Positions 53,145 to 62,342 of a stretch of 64,000 bases of DNA are shown here, piece by piece. Source of the stretch: Luteibacter sp. OK325 (GTDB taxonomy: Bacteria > Pseudomonadota > Gammaproteobacteria > Xanthomonadales > Rhodanobacteraceae); assembly GCF_003050935.1 (NCBI RefSeq), contig NZ_QAOX01000001.1, forward strand, positions 62,001 to 126,000. Direction: 5' to 3'. Position 1 is the stretch's first letter. Every line of letters begins with the position of its first letter. The position numbers and the translations under genes were made by a program. The notes beneath the pieces are model-generated. The model ran no database searches. It had not been told where the DNA came from and was given only the letters and a program-made list of their open reading frames with translations.

Positions 53145-55612
53145 ACTCCCGTCAGACGCGCCAGGCCTTGCGCGGCCTCGCCGCCCCTCACCGCCCGAAC
53201 GACGCAGCGGTCCGTCGACCGATCGCCCCAGCGGACCGTCAGGGGCGCACCCGGCTCCACGTCGCGGACAAAAATGTTACCCGCCTGACCGACGACCCCG
53301 ACCGAACGGCCCTGTCCGTCCAGCACGTCCGCACCGAAGGCTGGTGGAGAACCGTCGGCCAGACGCGCCACAAGCAGCGACGTACGACCGACGTCTGTTT
53401 CGAACGGCACCAGAACCAGCGCGCCTGCCGTAGGCGCGACTCGCCTGCGCGTCGATGACAGGCTGACATCCAGCGACATTCCGGTCGGGTCGATCTCCAC
53501 CGCATTCCATCGGAAGGCTGCAAGGTACGGCACCACGCCATAGCCACGCCGATCGAGCCGCACGCCCGTCGCGGATGGCAGTCTTGCGCCTGCCGCTCCC
53601 GGCGCATGCACGAGGGCCATCGCCTCCCCAAGCCTTTGCGCACGCGTGATGCCATGGCGGTGAAACACCAGGGCGCCAGCCGTCGAGAACGACTCTCCGT
53701 GCGCGGCACCGGCGCGATCGATGGCGAGGCTCGACTCACCCGCGCCGGACAGGTGGGAGGCGGACAGGCCCAGTCGACGAGCACGATCGGCGCCGTTCTC
53801 CACGAATGCCCCGTAGCCAAGTTCGCGTTCGGAACCGATGGCGCCACCCACTCCGACCTGCAAACGGCCGCCGTTGGTGCGACTTTCATGACCGGTCACC
53901 GTCAGCAACGTCGGCGATGACGGCGACCCCAGCGGCATCGAGATACCGACCCGCGCGCTCGTGTCGTCAGTGTCATGGCGCATGGACACGTCGAGCGTGG
54001 CCCTTTGCCATCCGCGCGTCCATGCGAGCGCATACGACCTCTCCGATCCGGAATGACGGGAAGGAACAGGACGCAGGCTGCGACGTTGACTGGCACTCGC
54101 CGTCAGGATGCCGTTGTCAGCGGGTAGTTCGCGATGGAACACGACGTCCAGGCGCTCGTGACCCGCGTTGCGGCCCTCGCTTGAGTGCCGGCGCCCGCCG
54201 ACGGCCTGCGCTACGCTTCCGCGCTCTCGTACCAGGTTTAGCCACATGCTGGTTCCGTCGTGCCAACGCCGGCCATGACGCACGCGCCAGGTCCTGCCCC
54301 GACCCGACGAGCCGAAGTGGGAGCGTGTCGCCATGCGGGCACCGGTGAAGTCCACGGCGAAGGCACCCGCCAGGGTGTCGATCGCTGCTCCGATAAGTGC
54401 CGAGTTTCCGCTTCCCTGGCGGCGCAGACCCGTGTAAATCGTGGTGTCCCGCGCGAAACCTCGCCGCCAGGTCGCCTGCATCAAGTCACTCCCCTGACCC
54501 CGCGTCGCCACCGTATGGCCTGCACTCATCGCTACCGTGCTTTGACCTTCGCCGAGCAACTCGGGCATCGCGAAGAACGGTACGCGAAATGATGTGCGGC
54601 CACCGTCTTCCTCGTCGATCGTGACATACAGGTCACCGCCTCGCCCGAGGCCCTGAAGGTCATCAATCACAAAGAGTCCGGGTGGGACCGCAAGTTCCCG
54701 CAGCAGCACGGCGGCCTGGCTCACACGCACCCGTGCATGCGTTCGGGCGACGCCACGCACCGTCGGCTTGTAGCCTAGGTTCGCGTCATCCTCCATGCGC
54801 GCATCGCTCGCGATAGTCATGCCACGCAGGCGGACGGGGGCGAACGTGCCGTCAGCTACCATGACCTCACCGAGACGCCATTGTGCCCGCCAGGCGTCGA
54901 CCTGTCGCTCGACATAGAGATGATGGCGCGCGTAGCGCGACGCGCTCCACGAACCCGCACCACGTACGCGCCAGTGTCCGGCATTGATGCCTGCCTCATG
55001 GGCAAGAAGTCGCACCGTCCGCGAGCGCCTTCCCGACGTGCTTCGATGGAGATTGAGGCGCCAGGCCAGCTGCCCTGACGGGATGCCATCGTCGCTCTTC
55101 CCTGGTGGAACCATGCCGAATCTGTGACGGATCAGTGCAGCCTGCGGCACCTCGATATCCAGCCTTTGTTCACTCACGTCGAAACGCGCGGTAGCACCCG
55201 GCGCGTGATCGGAAACCGGAAGGCATAGGTCATCAGCCGCCGCTCCCGCCGCCAGCGCGACCCCGAGTGACGTCAATGTCACGCCCGACAGGCAGGGCAC
55301 GGCGTCGGATTGCGTGTCGTCGGCGGCAAAATGAACGCTGCGACGCACCTGCCATTCGCCATTCAACCAGACATCGGCTTCATAGGTACCGGGCATGACC
55401 GGGTTACGTCGGGCATAGCGAGAAAGATCGATCTTCATGGCGGAGCCACCTGGAAGAAATGCGGAATTGAACTGGACGGGTTTGCCGTCCTTCGGAGGAA
55501 GGTCCTCCGCCTGCACGAGCACCGCGCATAGCATCAGCGTGATCCCGATGCCTAGCACGCAGGCACGCGGCCCATGCAAAGCGACGCAACGGGACGCTCT
55601 TGCCTTAGTCAT
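53135..55612 (-). CDS. Fimbrial outer-membrane usher (FimD/PapC family)
   Basis: An 825-residue usher. After a signal peptide, an N-terminal domain (FNSAFLPGG, DLSRYARRNPVMPGTYEADVWLNG) binds chaperone-subunit complexes. The barrel with plug region follows (RLRGMTIASDARM, GYKPTVRGVARTHARVRV, PPGLFVIDDLQGLGRGGDLYVTI). Two C-terminal plug-like domains close it (VPYLAAFRWNAVEIDP, ADVLDGQGRSVGVVGQAGNIFV). It is close to the usual 800-850 residues. It overlaps both neighbours: 8 bp with the chaperone, 10 bp with the tip gene. Confidence 0.93.
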   Translation of the reverse strand: MTKARASRCVALHGPRACVLGIGITLMLCAVLVQAEDLPPKDGKPVQFNSAFLPGGSAMKIDLSRYARRNPVMPGTYEADVWLNGEWQVRRSVHFAADDTQSDAVPCLSGVTLTSLGVALAAGAAADDLCLPVSDHAPGATARFDVSEQRLDIEVPQAALIRHRFGMVPPGKSDDGIPSGQLAWRLNLHRSTSGRRSRTVRLLAHEAGINAGHWRVRGAGSWSASRYARHHLYVERQVDAWRAQWRLGEVMVADGTFAPVRLRGMTIASDARMEDDANLGYKPTVRGVARTHARVRVSQAAVLLRELAVPPGLFVIDDLQGLGRGGDLYVTIDEEDGGRTSFRVPFFAMPELLGEGQSTVAMSAGHTVATRGQGSDLMQATWRRGFARDTTIYTGLRRQGSGNSALIGAAIDTLAGAFAVDFTGARMATRSHFGSSGRGRTWRVRHGRRWHDGTSMWLNLVRERGSVAQAVGGRRHSSEGRNAGHERLDVVFHRELPADNGILTASASQRRSLRPVPSRHSGSERSYALAWTRGWQRATLDVSMRHDTDDTSARVGISMPLGSPSSPTLLTVTGHESRTNGGRLQVGVGGAIGSERELGYGAFVENGADRARRLGLSASHLSGAGESSLAIDRAGAAHGESFSTAGALVFHRHGITRAQRLGEAMALVHAPGAAGARLPSATGVRLDRRGYGVVPYLAAFRWNAVEIDPTGMSLDVSLSSTRRRVAPTAGALVLVPFETDVGRTSLLVARLADGSPPAFGADVLDGQGRSVGVVGQAGNIFVRDVEPGAPLTVRWGDRSTDRCVVRAVRGGEAAQGLARLTGVCE

Positions 55613-56363
55613 TGGCCCCGGGAACAGCGACCACCTTTGCCGTTCCGGGAACGACCGCGCCGTAATCGTTGATCGTCGCGAACATCACCACGGCACCGGT
55701 CGGCAACGATGCGCCCTCCGGCAATGACCACGTCGTCTTCCCCTCCGCAGCGACCATTCCACCGCCGAGGGGAAACTTCTTGCCTGGTGACCCCGCACCC
55801 ATGATCGCCACCTCGTTGAAGGACAGCACATAGGGCGAAGGATTGCTGACATGCAACCGGGGCAGCGCACCGTCGGTTTCGATCGACCAGACCAGCAGTG
55901 AGGGCGCAGCAGACGGTTCGACGCTCAGGCCAGATGGCCGGTGCAGCAGCTTGAGCCTGTGCCGGAACGCGAACTGCAATGTGTTCATGGACTTTCCGGC
56001 GTCCGGGCTCGGTGGAATCTCCAGGACATTCAGCCAGTACAACACCTCATGCTTCGCAGGCGGAACGTCGCCGATATGGACGATACGTAGCGCATGCCCC
56101 CGACCGGCATCGATGCGAAATACCGGCGGTGTTATAGCGAACGGCACGTGCGCACTCTCCGGCGTGGATCGATCATCGCCATCGTCGATCCACGCCTGAA
56201 CCAGACCCGGCTCCTGCCCCTTGTTCTCGATCCGCACGGCGACATCGCGACTTGCTCCCGGGAACACGATGCGCGTGGCGCCGATGACGATGCCGGCGTG
56301 GGCATCACCGGTCGCGCAGGCAGCACTTACGGCAAGCCAGATGATCGCTCGCGCGCGAACCAT
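55605..56363 (-). CDS. Periplasmic fimbrial chaperone (PapD/FimC family)
   Basis: A 252-residue protein from ATG 56363, overlapping the pilin stop. The signal peptide ends near AHA. The first Ig-like domain has the typical TRIVFPGASRDVAVRIENKG, PGLVQAWID and PFAITPPVFRIDAGRGHALRI with the conserved Arg; EVLYWLNVLEIPP is the G1 strand that completes subunits. RHRLKLLHRP links to the second domain. It folds pilins by donor-strand complementation and delivers them to the usher encoded next. Confidence 0.94.
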   Translation of the reverse strand: MVRARAIIWLAVSAACATGDAHAGIVIGATRIVFPGASRDVAVRIENKGQEPGLVQAWIDDGDDRSTPESAHVPFAITPPVFRIDAGRGHALRIVHIGDVPPAKHEVLYWLNVLEIPPSPDAGKSMNTLQFAFRHRLKLLHRPSGLSVEPSAAPSLLVWSIETDGALPRLHVSNPSPYVLSFNEVAIMGAGSPGKKFPLGGGMVAAEGKTTWSLPEGASLPTGAVVMFATINDYGAVVPGTAKVVAVPGAND

Positions 56364-56914
56364 CACTGGTAGACGACCTGGAATCCCACCCGGGAGTTCG
56401 CGGCACCCTTCTCCGCCTTGCCCGTGCTGTAGTACCGGGCGATAAGCGGAATGATCGCGCTGGTGCCGACGATCGTCGTTCCTTGCGAGTCTTCCGTGTA
56501 CATGTTGATCGGCGTGCCATCCTGATTGGCGATCTGGATCTGGACGTTCTTCGCTGCGTCGGCTACCGCGTCGATGTTGAGGCGGCCGGTCGTGCGGTCC
56601 AGTGAGGGACTGGCCGGATCGAAGCGAATCTTCGCCAGACCGCCATCGATGCACTCCGCATTGCCGCCGATATGGATCTGGAACCCGCGGTCTCCCGATG
56701 TCTGGCCCTCGGTCGCGAGATTTCCCGCACTGATGTCACCAAAGTCGACCGTCTTCGTGACGGCTCCCGAACCGGGAGGCTTGCCTTCTACCTCGCAGGT
56801 GGTCGCGGTGATCCGGCCGCTGATTTCGATCGTGCCATCGTTGGCGGCGATGACCGGCGAAAGAGGCATGGCGACGAGCACGGTAATGAGGGATGACGCG
56901 GTGATGATGTTCAC
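56363..56914 (-). CDS. Major fimbrial subunit (type 1 pilin family)
   Basis: A 183-residue secreted pilin, first gene of the chaperone-usher operon. After the signal peptide (to about residue 23), GTIEISGRITATTCEVEG carries the N-terminal extension and first Cys; FQIHIGGNAECIDGG holds the second. The C-terminus IARYYSTGKAEKGAANSRVGFQVVYQ is the usual pilin ending. It should build the fimbrial shaft. The promoter must lie in the 385-bp gap upstream. Confidence 0.9.
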   Translation of the reverse strand: MNIITASSLITVLVAMPLSPVIAANDGTIEISGRITATTCEVEGKPPGSGAVTKTVDFGDISAGNLATEGQTSGDRGFQIHIGGNAECIDGGLAKIRFDPASPSLDRTTGRLNIDAVADAAKNVQIQIANQDGTPINMYTEDSQGTTIVGTSAIIPLIARYYSTGKAEKGAANSRVGFQVVYQ

Positions 56915-57299
56915 GGTGGTGACCTTCTCGGTGGAGGAAGGTCAGTGTCTGCGCACGACGTGCATCTATCGATACGCGCTGGCTGAAACCTGCGGCGTCG
57001 CACGGCTCGTTTGCACGCGAGGATTCGGTGCGCCGCCGGGCAGGAGCATCCGGCACGGGTTGGGGGGAATGCCTAGGGGAACGCTGGGGGCGGGTCAGGT
57101 CAGGGACGGGGGCCAGCACCGAGGTCGTTCCGAACAGGCGACCCCCACCGGCCAGCGCGGTACCGGCCCCGGCAGCCCCCTTTGACCCGCGGTGCGTGCC
57201 CCGCCGGACGCCGATTATTCGGATCGCGCGGACGCGGACGGCGGAACGCCATGGCAGACCCTATACTGTGGACCGATTTGTCGCACACGAACCTGGTCC
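56915..57299. other. Divergent promoter region of the fimbrial operon and ispB
   Basis: 385 bp without a gene. A TATACT (57262-57267) lies 33 bp before the ispB start and is a good -10 box, but no matching -35 is seen. I found no invertible repeat of the fim-switch kind and no homopolymer tract that would suggest phase variation. Confidence 0.5.
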
Positions 57300-58298
57300 A
57301 TGGACTCCATCGCCGATCGCACCACCTCCCTCGACTTTGCTGGCGTCCGCGCCCTGGCAGCCGACGACATGAAGGAGGTCGACGCGCTGATCCGGCACCG
57401 ACTGTCTTCCGACGTCGTACTGATCAATGCCATCGCGGACCACATCATCGCCGGTGGCGGCAAGCGCCTGCGTCCGATGCTGCACGTATTGGCGGCCCGC
57501 GCCGCGGGCTACGGTGGCCAGGAGCATGCAAAGCTGGCAGCGATCATCGAGTTCATCCACACGTCCACCCTGCTCCATGACGACGTGGTCGACGAGTCCG
57601 ACATGCGCCGGGGCCGCAAGACCGCGAATGCGCTCTGGGGCAATGCAGCCAGCGTGCTGGTAGGCGACTTCCTCTACTCGCGTTCGTTTCAGCTGATGGT
57701 GGAACTGGACGACATGCGCATCATGCGCATCCTCGCCGACACCACGAACACGATCGCCGAGGGCGAGGTGTTGCAGCTGCTCAACATCGGTAATGCCGAC
57801 GTCGACGAAGCGTCCTACCTGGCGGTGATCGAACGGAAGACCGCCGTGCTGTTTGCCGCCGCCACCGAGCTCGGTGGCGTACTGGGCGGGCTGCCGGAGA
57901 ACCAGGTGGCGGCCCTGCGCCGCTATGGCATGGAGCTCGGCTATGCCTTCCAGATCGCGGACGACCTGCTCGACTACGTGTCCGATGCGGAGACTCTGGG
58001 CAAGAACATCGGCGACGACCTGGCCGAGGGCAAACCGACCCTTCCGCTCATCTATGCGATGCAGTCGGCGGATGCGGAGCAGCTGAAGTCCCTGCGCCAC
58101 GCCATCGAGCATGGCGGGCTCGACTCGCTTGACCGCATCGTGGCCGCGATTCGCGATTCGGGTGCGCTCGAGCGCACCCACGATCGCGCGGTGTCCCACG
58201 CCAACGCCGCGCGAACGGCGTTGGGGGAAATCGCCGCATCGCCCTTCCGCGACGCGTTGGCCGCCCTGGCCGACTACTCGGTCGAGCGGCGCTTCTGA
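57300..58298 (+). CDS. ispB: Octaprenyl diphosphate synthase (ubiquinone side chain)
   Basis: A 332-residue trans-prenyl transferase. The first Asp-rich motif is HDDVVDESDMRRG and the second is FQIADDLLDY; GGGKRLRPML and LVGDFLYSRSF are further family marks. It lengthens farnesyl diphosphate to the C40 chain used for ubiquinone-8. ATG 57300 is about 25 bases downstream of the transcription start predicted by the TATACT box. Two ubiquinone hydroxylase genes lie close by, but in the opposite orientation. Confidence 0.95.
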   Translation: MDSIADRTTSLDFAGVRALAADDMKEVDALIRHRLSSDVVLINAIADHIIAGGGKRLRPMLHVLAARAAGYGGQEHAKLAAIIEFIHTSTLLHDDVVDESDMRRGRKTANALWGNAASVLVGDFLYSRSFQLMVELDDMRIMRILADTTNTIAEGEVLQLLNIGNADVDEASYLAVIERKTAVLFAAATELGGVLGGLPENQVAALRRYGMELGYAFQIADDLLDYVSDAETLGKNIGDDLAEGKPTLPLIYAMQSADAEQLKSLRHAIEHGGLDSLDRIVAAIRDSGALERTHDRAVSHANAARTALGEIAASPFRDALAALADYSVERRF

Positions 58299-58311
58299 TC
58301 GACTGCGTCGA

Positions 58312-59106
58312 TCACTTCTTCGCGAATGCTTCCGTCAGCCATGCGCGCATGGCGGCGTAGGCCCGGTTCGCCACTTTGGCGTCGTAACGGCAGTTGCCCG
58401 TCGGTGTAGTGGCTTCCTTTTCAGTGAAGCAATGCACCGCGCCGCCGAAGTCGGTGGAGACCCAATCCACCTTCGCATCGCGCATTTCCGACTCAAAGGC
58501 GGCCCGCTGCTCGGGCGGCACGTTGGTGTCGTCGGCACCGTTCAGGGCCAGCACCCTGGCATGGATGTTCGAGGCGAGTTTCGGATCGTCCGTGGCCAAC
58601 AAGCCGTGGAAGCTGACCACAGCGGCGATATCGGCGCCGGTGCGCGCGAGGTCGAGCACGGCGGATCCGCCGAAGCAGAATCCGATAGCGGCCAGCCGCG
58701 CCGGGTCGATCGGTGCGTTCTTTTCCTGTGCCTTCAGTTCGGCGAATGCGCGCGACACACGCGAGCGCATGATCTTGCGATCCGCATACAGGGGCTTGAC
58801 CGCCGCACCGGCCTCGGCTTCCGACTTCGGCCGCGTGTCGCCGCCGTACATATCGGTAAGCAGGATGACGTAATCCTTGCCGGCGATGTCCTTGGCTTTT
58901 GCCAGCGCCATGTCGTTGATGCCATACCAGTTAGGCACCATTACCAGGCCCGGGCGCTTCGTGGCGACGGCATCGTCATAGACCAGGAAGCTCTTGTAGG
59001 TCACGCCAGCATCGGTCCACTGGACCGGTTTGGCGACCATCGCGGCCGCCGCCGCTCCGACATGACCGAGGACGAGCAAGGACAGGACAAGCAACGAACG
59101 GCGCAT
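58312..59106 (-). CDS. Dienelactone hydrolase family protein, secreted
   Basis: A 264-residue alpha/beta-hydrolase with a signal peptide (LLVLSLLVLGHVGAAAA). The nucleophile Cys is in GFCFGG, with Asp in LNGADDTNVP and His in GGAVHCF, the Cys-Asp-His triad of dienelactone hydrolases. The signal peptide and conserved VPNWYGIND place it with the widespread secreted group of unknown substrate rather than with aromatic degradation. It is convergent with ispB, 13 bp apart. Confidence 0.88.
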   Translation of the reverse strand: MRRSLLVLSLLVLGHVGAAAAAMVAKPVQWTDAGVTYKSFLVYDDAVATKRPGLVMVPNWYGINDMALAKAKDIAGKDYVILLTDMYGGDTRPKSEAEAGAAVKPLYADRKIMRSRVSRAFAELKAQEKNAPIDPARLAAIGFCFGGSAVLDLARTGADIAAVVSFHGLLATDDPKLASNIHARVLALNGADDTNVPPEQRAAFESEMRDAKVDWVSTDFGGAVHCFTEKEATTPTGNCRYDAKVANRAYAAMRAWLTEAFAKK

Positions 59107-59165
59107 CGGCGTGATTCCCTGGTTGAGTGCGGCAAGCATAGGACCGGCCGCACGACCTTGGGTAG

Positions 59166-60377
59166 CTACAGCCCCGCGGCGTGGCGTGCCAGCCGGCTCT
59201 TCAGCGGGCCGATGCGGCCGAGCAGGCGTACGCCAAGGCCACGCGCCGTAACCAGCGGTGGCGCTTGCCACGCATAGATCCGGGCCAGCGCATCGAACGA
59301 CCACGCATCCAGGCCGTCGGCGCTGCGGCGACGCCTCGCATAGCGCCGGAGCACGTGCGTTGCGGCGAAATCCCTTCCGGCCTCGCGCGCCTCCACCAGC
59401 GTGTCGCGCAGTTCGGCGACATCACGTAGTCCGAGGTTCACGCCCTGCCCCGCGAGGGGGTGAACGGCATGAGCGGCGTCGCCGAGCAGCACCACTCGCC
59501 CAACTTCATATCTGCCGGCCAGCTTCAGTCGAAGAGGAAAGGCGGCGCGCCGGGTGACCGCGCGGATCGGACCGAGGCGGAAGTCGCTGGCAACCCCGAG
59601 CGCCTGCCGAAACGCCTCGTCATCCAAGGCCAATACACGCTTTGCCTCGGCATCGGGCAGGGACCAGACGATCGAGCTGCGGCCGTCGGCCAGCGGCAGG
59701 AAAGCCAATGGACCGGAAGGCAGGAATCGCTGCCAGGCCGTGCGCTGGTGCGCCTCGGTGGTTTCGACGTGGGCAACGACAGCACGCTGCGCATAGTCCC
59801 GGCCATGCGTACCGATGCCAACCATGGTTCTCAACGGGGATTCGGCGCCGTCGGCAGCGACGACGAGGCGCGAGGTAACGACCTGACCGTCGGCCAGGTC
59901 CAGTTGGGCCCGGTCGTCGCGCATGGTGTAGGCGATCACTTCGGCCGGTACGATACGGCGCACCCCAGCGGCGTCCAGCGCCTGCCAGAGTGTCGCCTGG
60001 ACGAGGCTGTTCTCGACGATGTAGCCGAGCACGTCGCGCCCCTGGTCTGCCGCGTCGAAATGGATGGCCGCACCGTTTTCCGCGTCCCATACGTGCATGC
60101 GCTCGTAAGCGGACGCGCGCGCCTCGCGAATCTGCGGCCACACCCCGAGCTGATCCAGCAGCGCGACTGACGAGGGCGCCAGCCCGACCACGCGAAGGTC
60201 TACCTCGTCGACCGCGGCCCAGGCCGCGGGCTCGCGGGCATCGATCAGGGCGACCGAGAAACCGGACCGTGCCAAGGCCAGCGCGGTGGCGGCACCGACC
60301 ATGCCGCCACCCACCACGGCCACATCGAGGAGGCTACCGCGGCGGCGCGCGGGCTCGTTCTGCCAGGCCTCGCTCAT
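59166..60377 (-). CDS. UbiH/UbiF/COQ6-family FAD-dependent hydroxylase, second copy
   Basis: A 403-residue flavoprotein monooxygenase. The N-terminal FAD motif is VVGGGMVGAATALALA. The NAD(P)H/FAD motif DG is in VAADGAESPLR, and the second FAD motif is LLGDAAHAVHPLAGQGVNLGLRD. It hydroxylates the ubiquinone ring at one position. It overlaps the ubiH gene upstream by 4 bp, so the two are coupled and likely do different ring steps. Which position it modifies cannot be told from sequence. Confidence 0.92.
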   Translation of the reverse strand: MSEAWQNEPARRRGSLLDVAVVGGGMVGAATALALARSGFSVALIDAREPAAWAAVDEVDLRVVGLAPSSVALLDQLGVWPQIREARASAYERMHVWDAENGAAIHFDAADQGRDVLGYIVENSLVQATLWQALDAAGVRRIVPAEVIAYTMRDDRAQLDLADGQVVTSRLVVAADGAESPLRTMVGIGTHGRDYAQRAVVAHVETTEAHQRTAWQRFLPSGPLAFLPLADGRSSIVWSLPDAEAKRVLALDDEAFRQALGVASDFRLGPIRAVTRRAAFPLRLKLAGRYEVGRVVLLGDAAHAVHPLAGQGVNLGLRDVAELRDTLVEAREAGRDFAATHVLRRYARRRRSADGLDAWSFDALARIYAWQAPPLVTARGLGVRLLGRIGPLKSRLARHAAGL

Positions 60378-61582
60378 GGCGTTTTCTCCCGTACCGCGAG
60401 TGGCGCATGGGGCTTGAAGCCCATGCCGCGGCGGCTCAGCGCATGCCGCAAGGTCGGCACGCGATCGAAGGCGAGCATCGCCAGCGATCGCAGCGGGCCC
60501 AGCAGCGGCTGGTTCAGGCAGGCGAGACGGACCAGGCCGTGGCTCATGGCCATGGTCCCTTCGCGGTCCGCCGCACGTCGCGCGGTGTATTCAACCAATA
60601 AAGCCGGGGCACCCGGATCGTTCGCCCCGGCCACGAGTTCGGCCAGGGTCAGTGCATCACGCAGGCCCAGGTTGAAGCCTTGTGCGCCGATGGGATGGAC
60701 GGTCTGCGCCGCGTTGCCGACCAGAACGGCACGCGGCGCGACAAGGCTGTCGGCGGCCACACGCCGGATACGATAGGGCGAACGCTTGCCAGGACGCGAC
60801 AAGCGGCCGAGCCGCCAGCCGAAACGCTCCTGAGCGAGAGCAACGAAGGTCGCGTCGTCCATGGCGGCCACCGTGTCGGCCTCCCCAGCGGCGACGGTCA
60901 GTACGACGCCGACACGGCGATCAGCCAACGGCAGCACGGCCACCGGGCCTGAGTCCGTGAAACGCTCGAAGGCGCGGCCGCGCGGGTCACGCTGCGGCGT
61001 CATCGTGCTGACGAAGAGGGCCTGTTCGTAGTCGTATTCGGCCGTGCCGATGCCGAGCTGGGCGCGAATACCCGACAGTGTCCCGTCGGCACCGATGAGG
61101 AGCGGGGTAACGATGTGCCGGACTTCCCCATGGGCCGGGACGGTCACCGACCAGCCGCCATCCACGGCTTCGATACCCTCGACCCGCGCCGGGGCGAGGC
61201 GCGTCAGCAGGCGGCAGCGGTCGAGGCGGCGCAGTAGCGCGGCGCCGAGCTCCCGCGCCGGGAGAGTCCAGCCCAGGGCGTCCACGCCTTCCGCCGCGGC
61301 ATCCATGCGCACGCTGCCGAAGTCGCCGGCGCGGCTTGTACGAATGTGTGTGATCGGGGTAGCCCTGTCCTGCGCGAACTCCCACACGCCGATGGCCGCC
61401 AGGCCGTTCACGGTCGCACGGGCCAGGGCCAGGTTGCGCTCGTCGTAGCTGGGCTGGTCGTCCACACGTGGTGCGGCGGCCTCGACGAGGATGGCCGGCA
61501 AGCCCGCGTTATCCAGGGCGATGGCGAGGCTGGCGCCGACCAGGCCGCCGCCGACGATAAGAATGGGTTCGGAAGAAGTCAT
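60374..61582 (-). CDS. ubiH: Ubiquinone biosynthesis hydroxylase UbiH-like
   Basis: A 402-residue flavoprotein; ATG 61582 is chosen because EPILIVGGGLVGASLAIALD follows at once. Second FAD motif VLVGNAAQTVHPIGAQGFNLGLRD has the NAAQ form of Escherichia coli UbiH, supporting this name over UbiF or UbiI. It is cotranscribed with a paralogue downstream. The ribosome site is weak. Confidence 0.88.
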   Translation of the reverse strand: MTSSEPILIVGGGLVGASLAIALDNAGLPAILVEAAAPRVDDQPSYDERNLALARATVNGLAAIGVWEFAQDRATPITHIRTSRAGDFGSVRMDAAAEGVDALGWTLPARELGAALLRRLDRCRLLTRLAPARVEGIEAVDGGWSVTVPAHGEVRHIVTPLLIGADGTLSGIRAQLGIGTAEYDYEQALFVSTMTPQRDPRGRAFERFTDSGPVAVLPLADRRVGVVLTVAAGEADTVAAMDDATFVALAQERFGWRLGRLSRPGKRSPYRIRRVAADSLVAPRAVLVGNAAQTVHPIGAQGFNLGLRDALTLAELVAGANDPGAPALLVEYTARRAADREGTMAMSHGLVRLACLNQPLLGPLRSLAMLAFDRVPTLRHALSRRGMGFKPHAPLAVREKTP

Positions 61583-61637
61583 GGCCGGATGATAACCCCG
61601 CCACGTGAAGGAGCCCGCGCAACGATAGAATGTCCCG

Positions 61638-62198
61638 ATGGGCAATCGACTTTCCAAGATCTACACACGCACCGGCGACGACGGCACGACCGGCCTGGGC
61701 GATGGCAGCCGTACCGGCAAGGACTCCTTGCGCGTCACCGCCTACGGCACCGTGGACGAACTCAACAGCGCCATTGGCATGACCATGGCTGCCGAAGGGG
61801 TGGACGACGATATCCGCGAGGCACTCGTGCAGATCCAGCACGAGCTGTTCGACCTCGGCGGTGAGTTATGCATCCCCGGCATGGCCATGGTCGAAGCCCG
61901 GGACATCGACCGCCTTGAGGCGGTGCTCGACGCCCTCAACGCGGATCTTCCCGCCCTGAAGGATTTCATCCTGCCCGGCGGCGGGATGGCGGCGGCGTCC
62001 TGCCACCTCGCCCGGACGATATGCCGGCGTGCCGAACGCGATGTCGTCGCCCTCGGCCGGGTCGAAGACGTGAGGCCCGAGGCGCAGCGGTACCTGAATC
62101 GATTGTCCGACCTGCTCTTCGTCATCGCACGCGTTCTCGCTCGCCGTAGCGGGCACGGCGAGGTGCTCTGGCAGCATGAACGCCGCCCGCGCGGCTAA
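61638..62198 (+). CDS. Cob(I)alamin adenosyltransferase, PduO type
   Basis: A 186-residue enzyme. Marks of the PduO group are KIYTRTGDDGTTGLGDGSR (ATP binding), VDELNSAIG, FILPGGG and the active-site segment RTICRRAERDVVAL, ending with YLNRLSDLLFVIAR. It adenosylates cobalamin using ATP. It stands alone, divergent from ubiH with a 55-bp gap. No cobalamin-dependent enzyme is encoded in the window. Confidence 0.94.
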   Translation: MGNRLSKIYTRTGDDGTTGLGDGSRTGKDSLRVTAYGTVDELNSAIGMTMAAEGVDDDIREALVQIQHELFDLGGELCIPGMAMVEARDIDRLEAVLDALNADLPALKDFILPGGGMAAASCHLARTICRRAERDVVALGRVEDVRPEAQRYLNRLSDLLFVIARVLARRSGHGEVLWQHERRPRG

Positions 62199-62342
62199 GC
62201 CGGCGGTGTAAGCTCAATTGCCAGGCGCGGCGATCGACGACGCGCTCTCCAGGGGTCCAGAGCTATGGGTGACTTGCCATCGTGCGGTGTTGCTGACGAT
62301 TCTGCTAAGTTGGCCGCCTTTCGAACGAATAAGACCGAGCCT

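Noticed and set aside
56915-57299. Phase-variation switch before the fimbrial operon
   Set aside because: No inverted repeats flanking an invertible segment and no long homopolymer or short tandem repeat.
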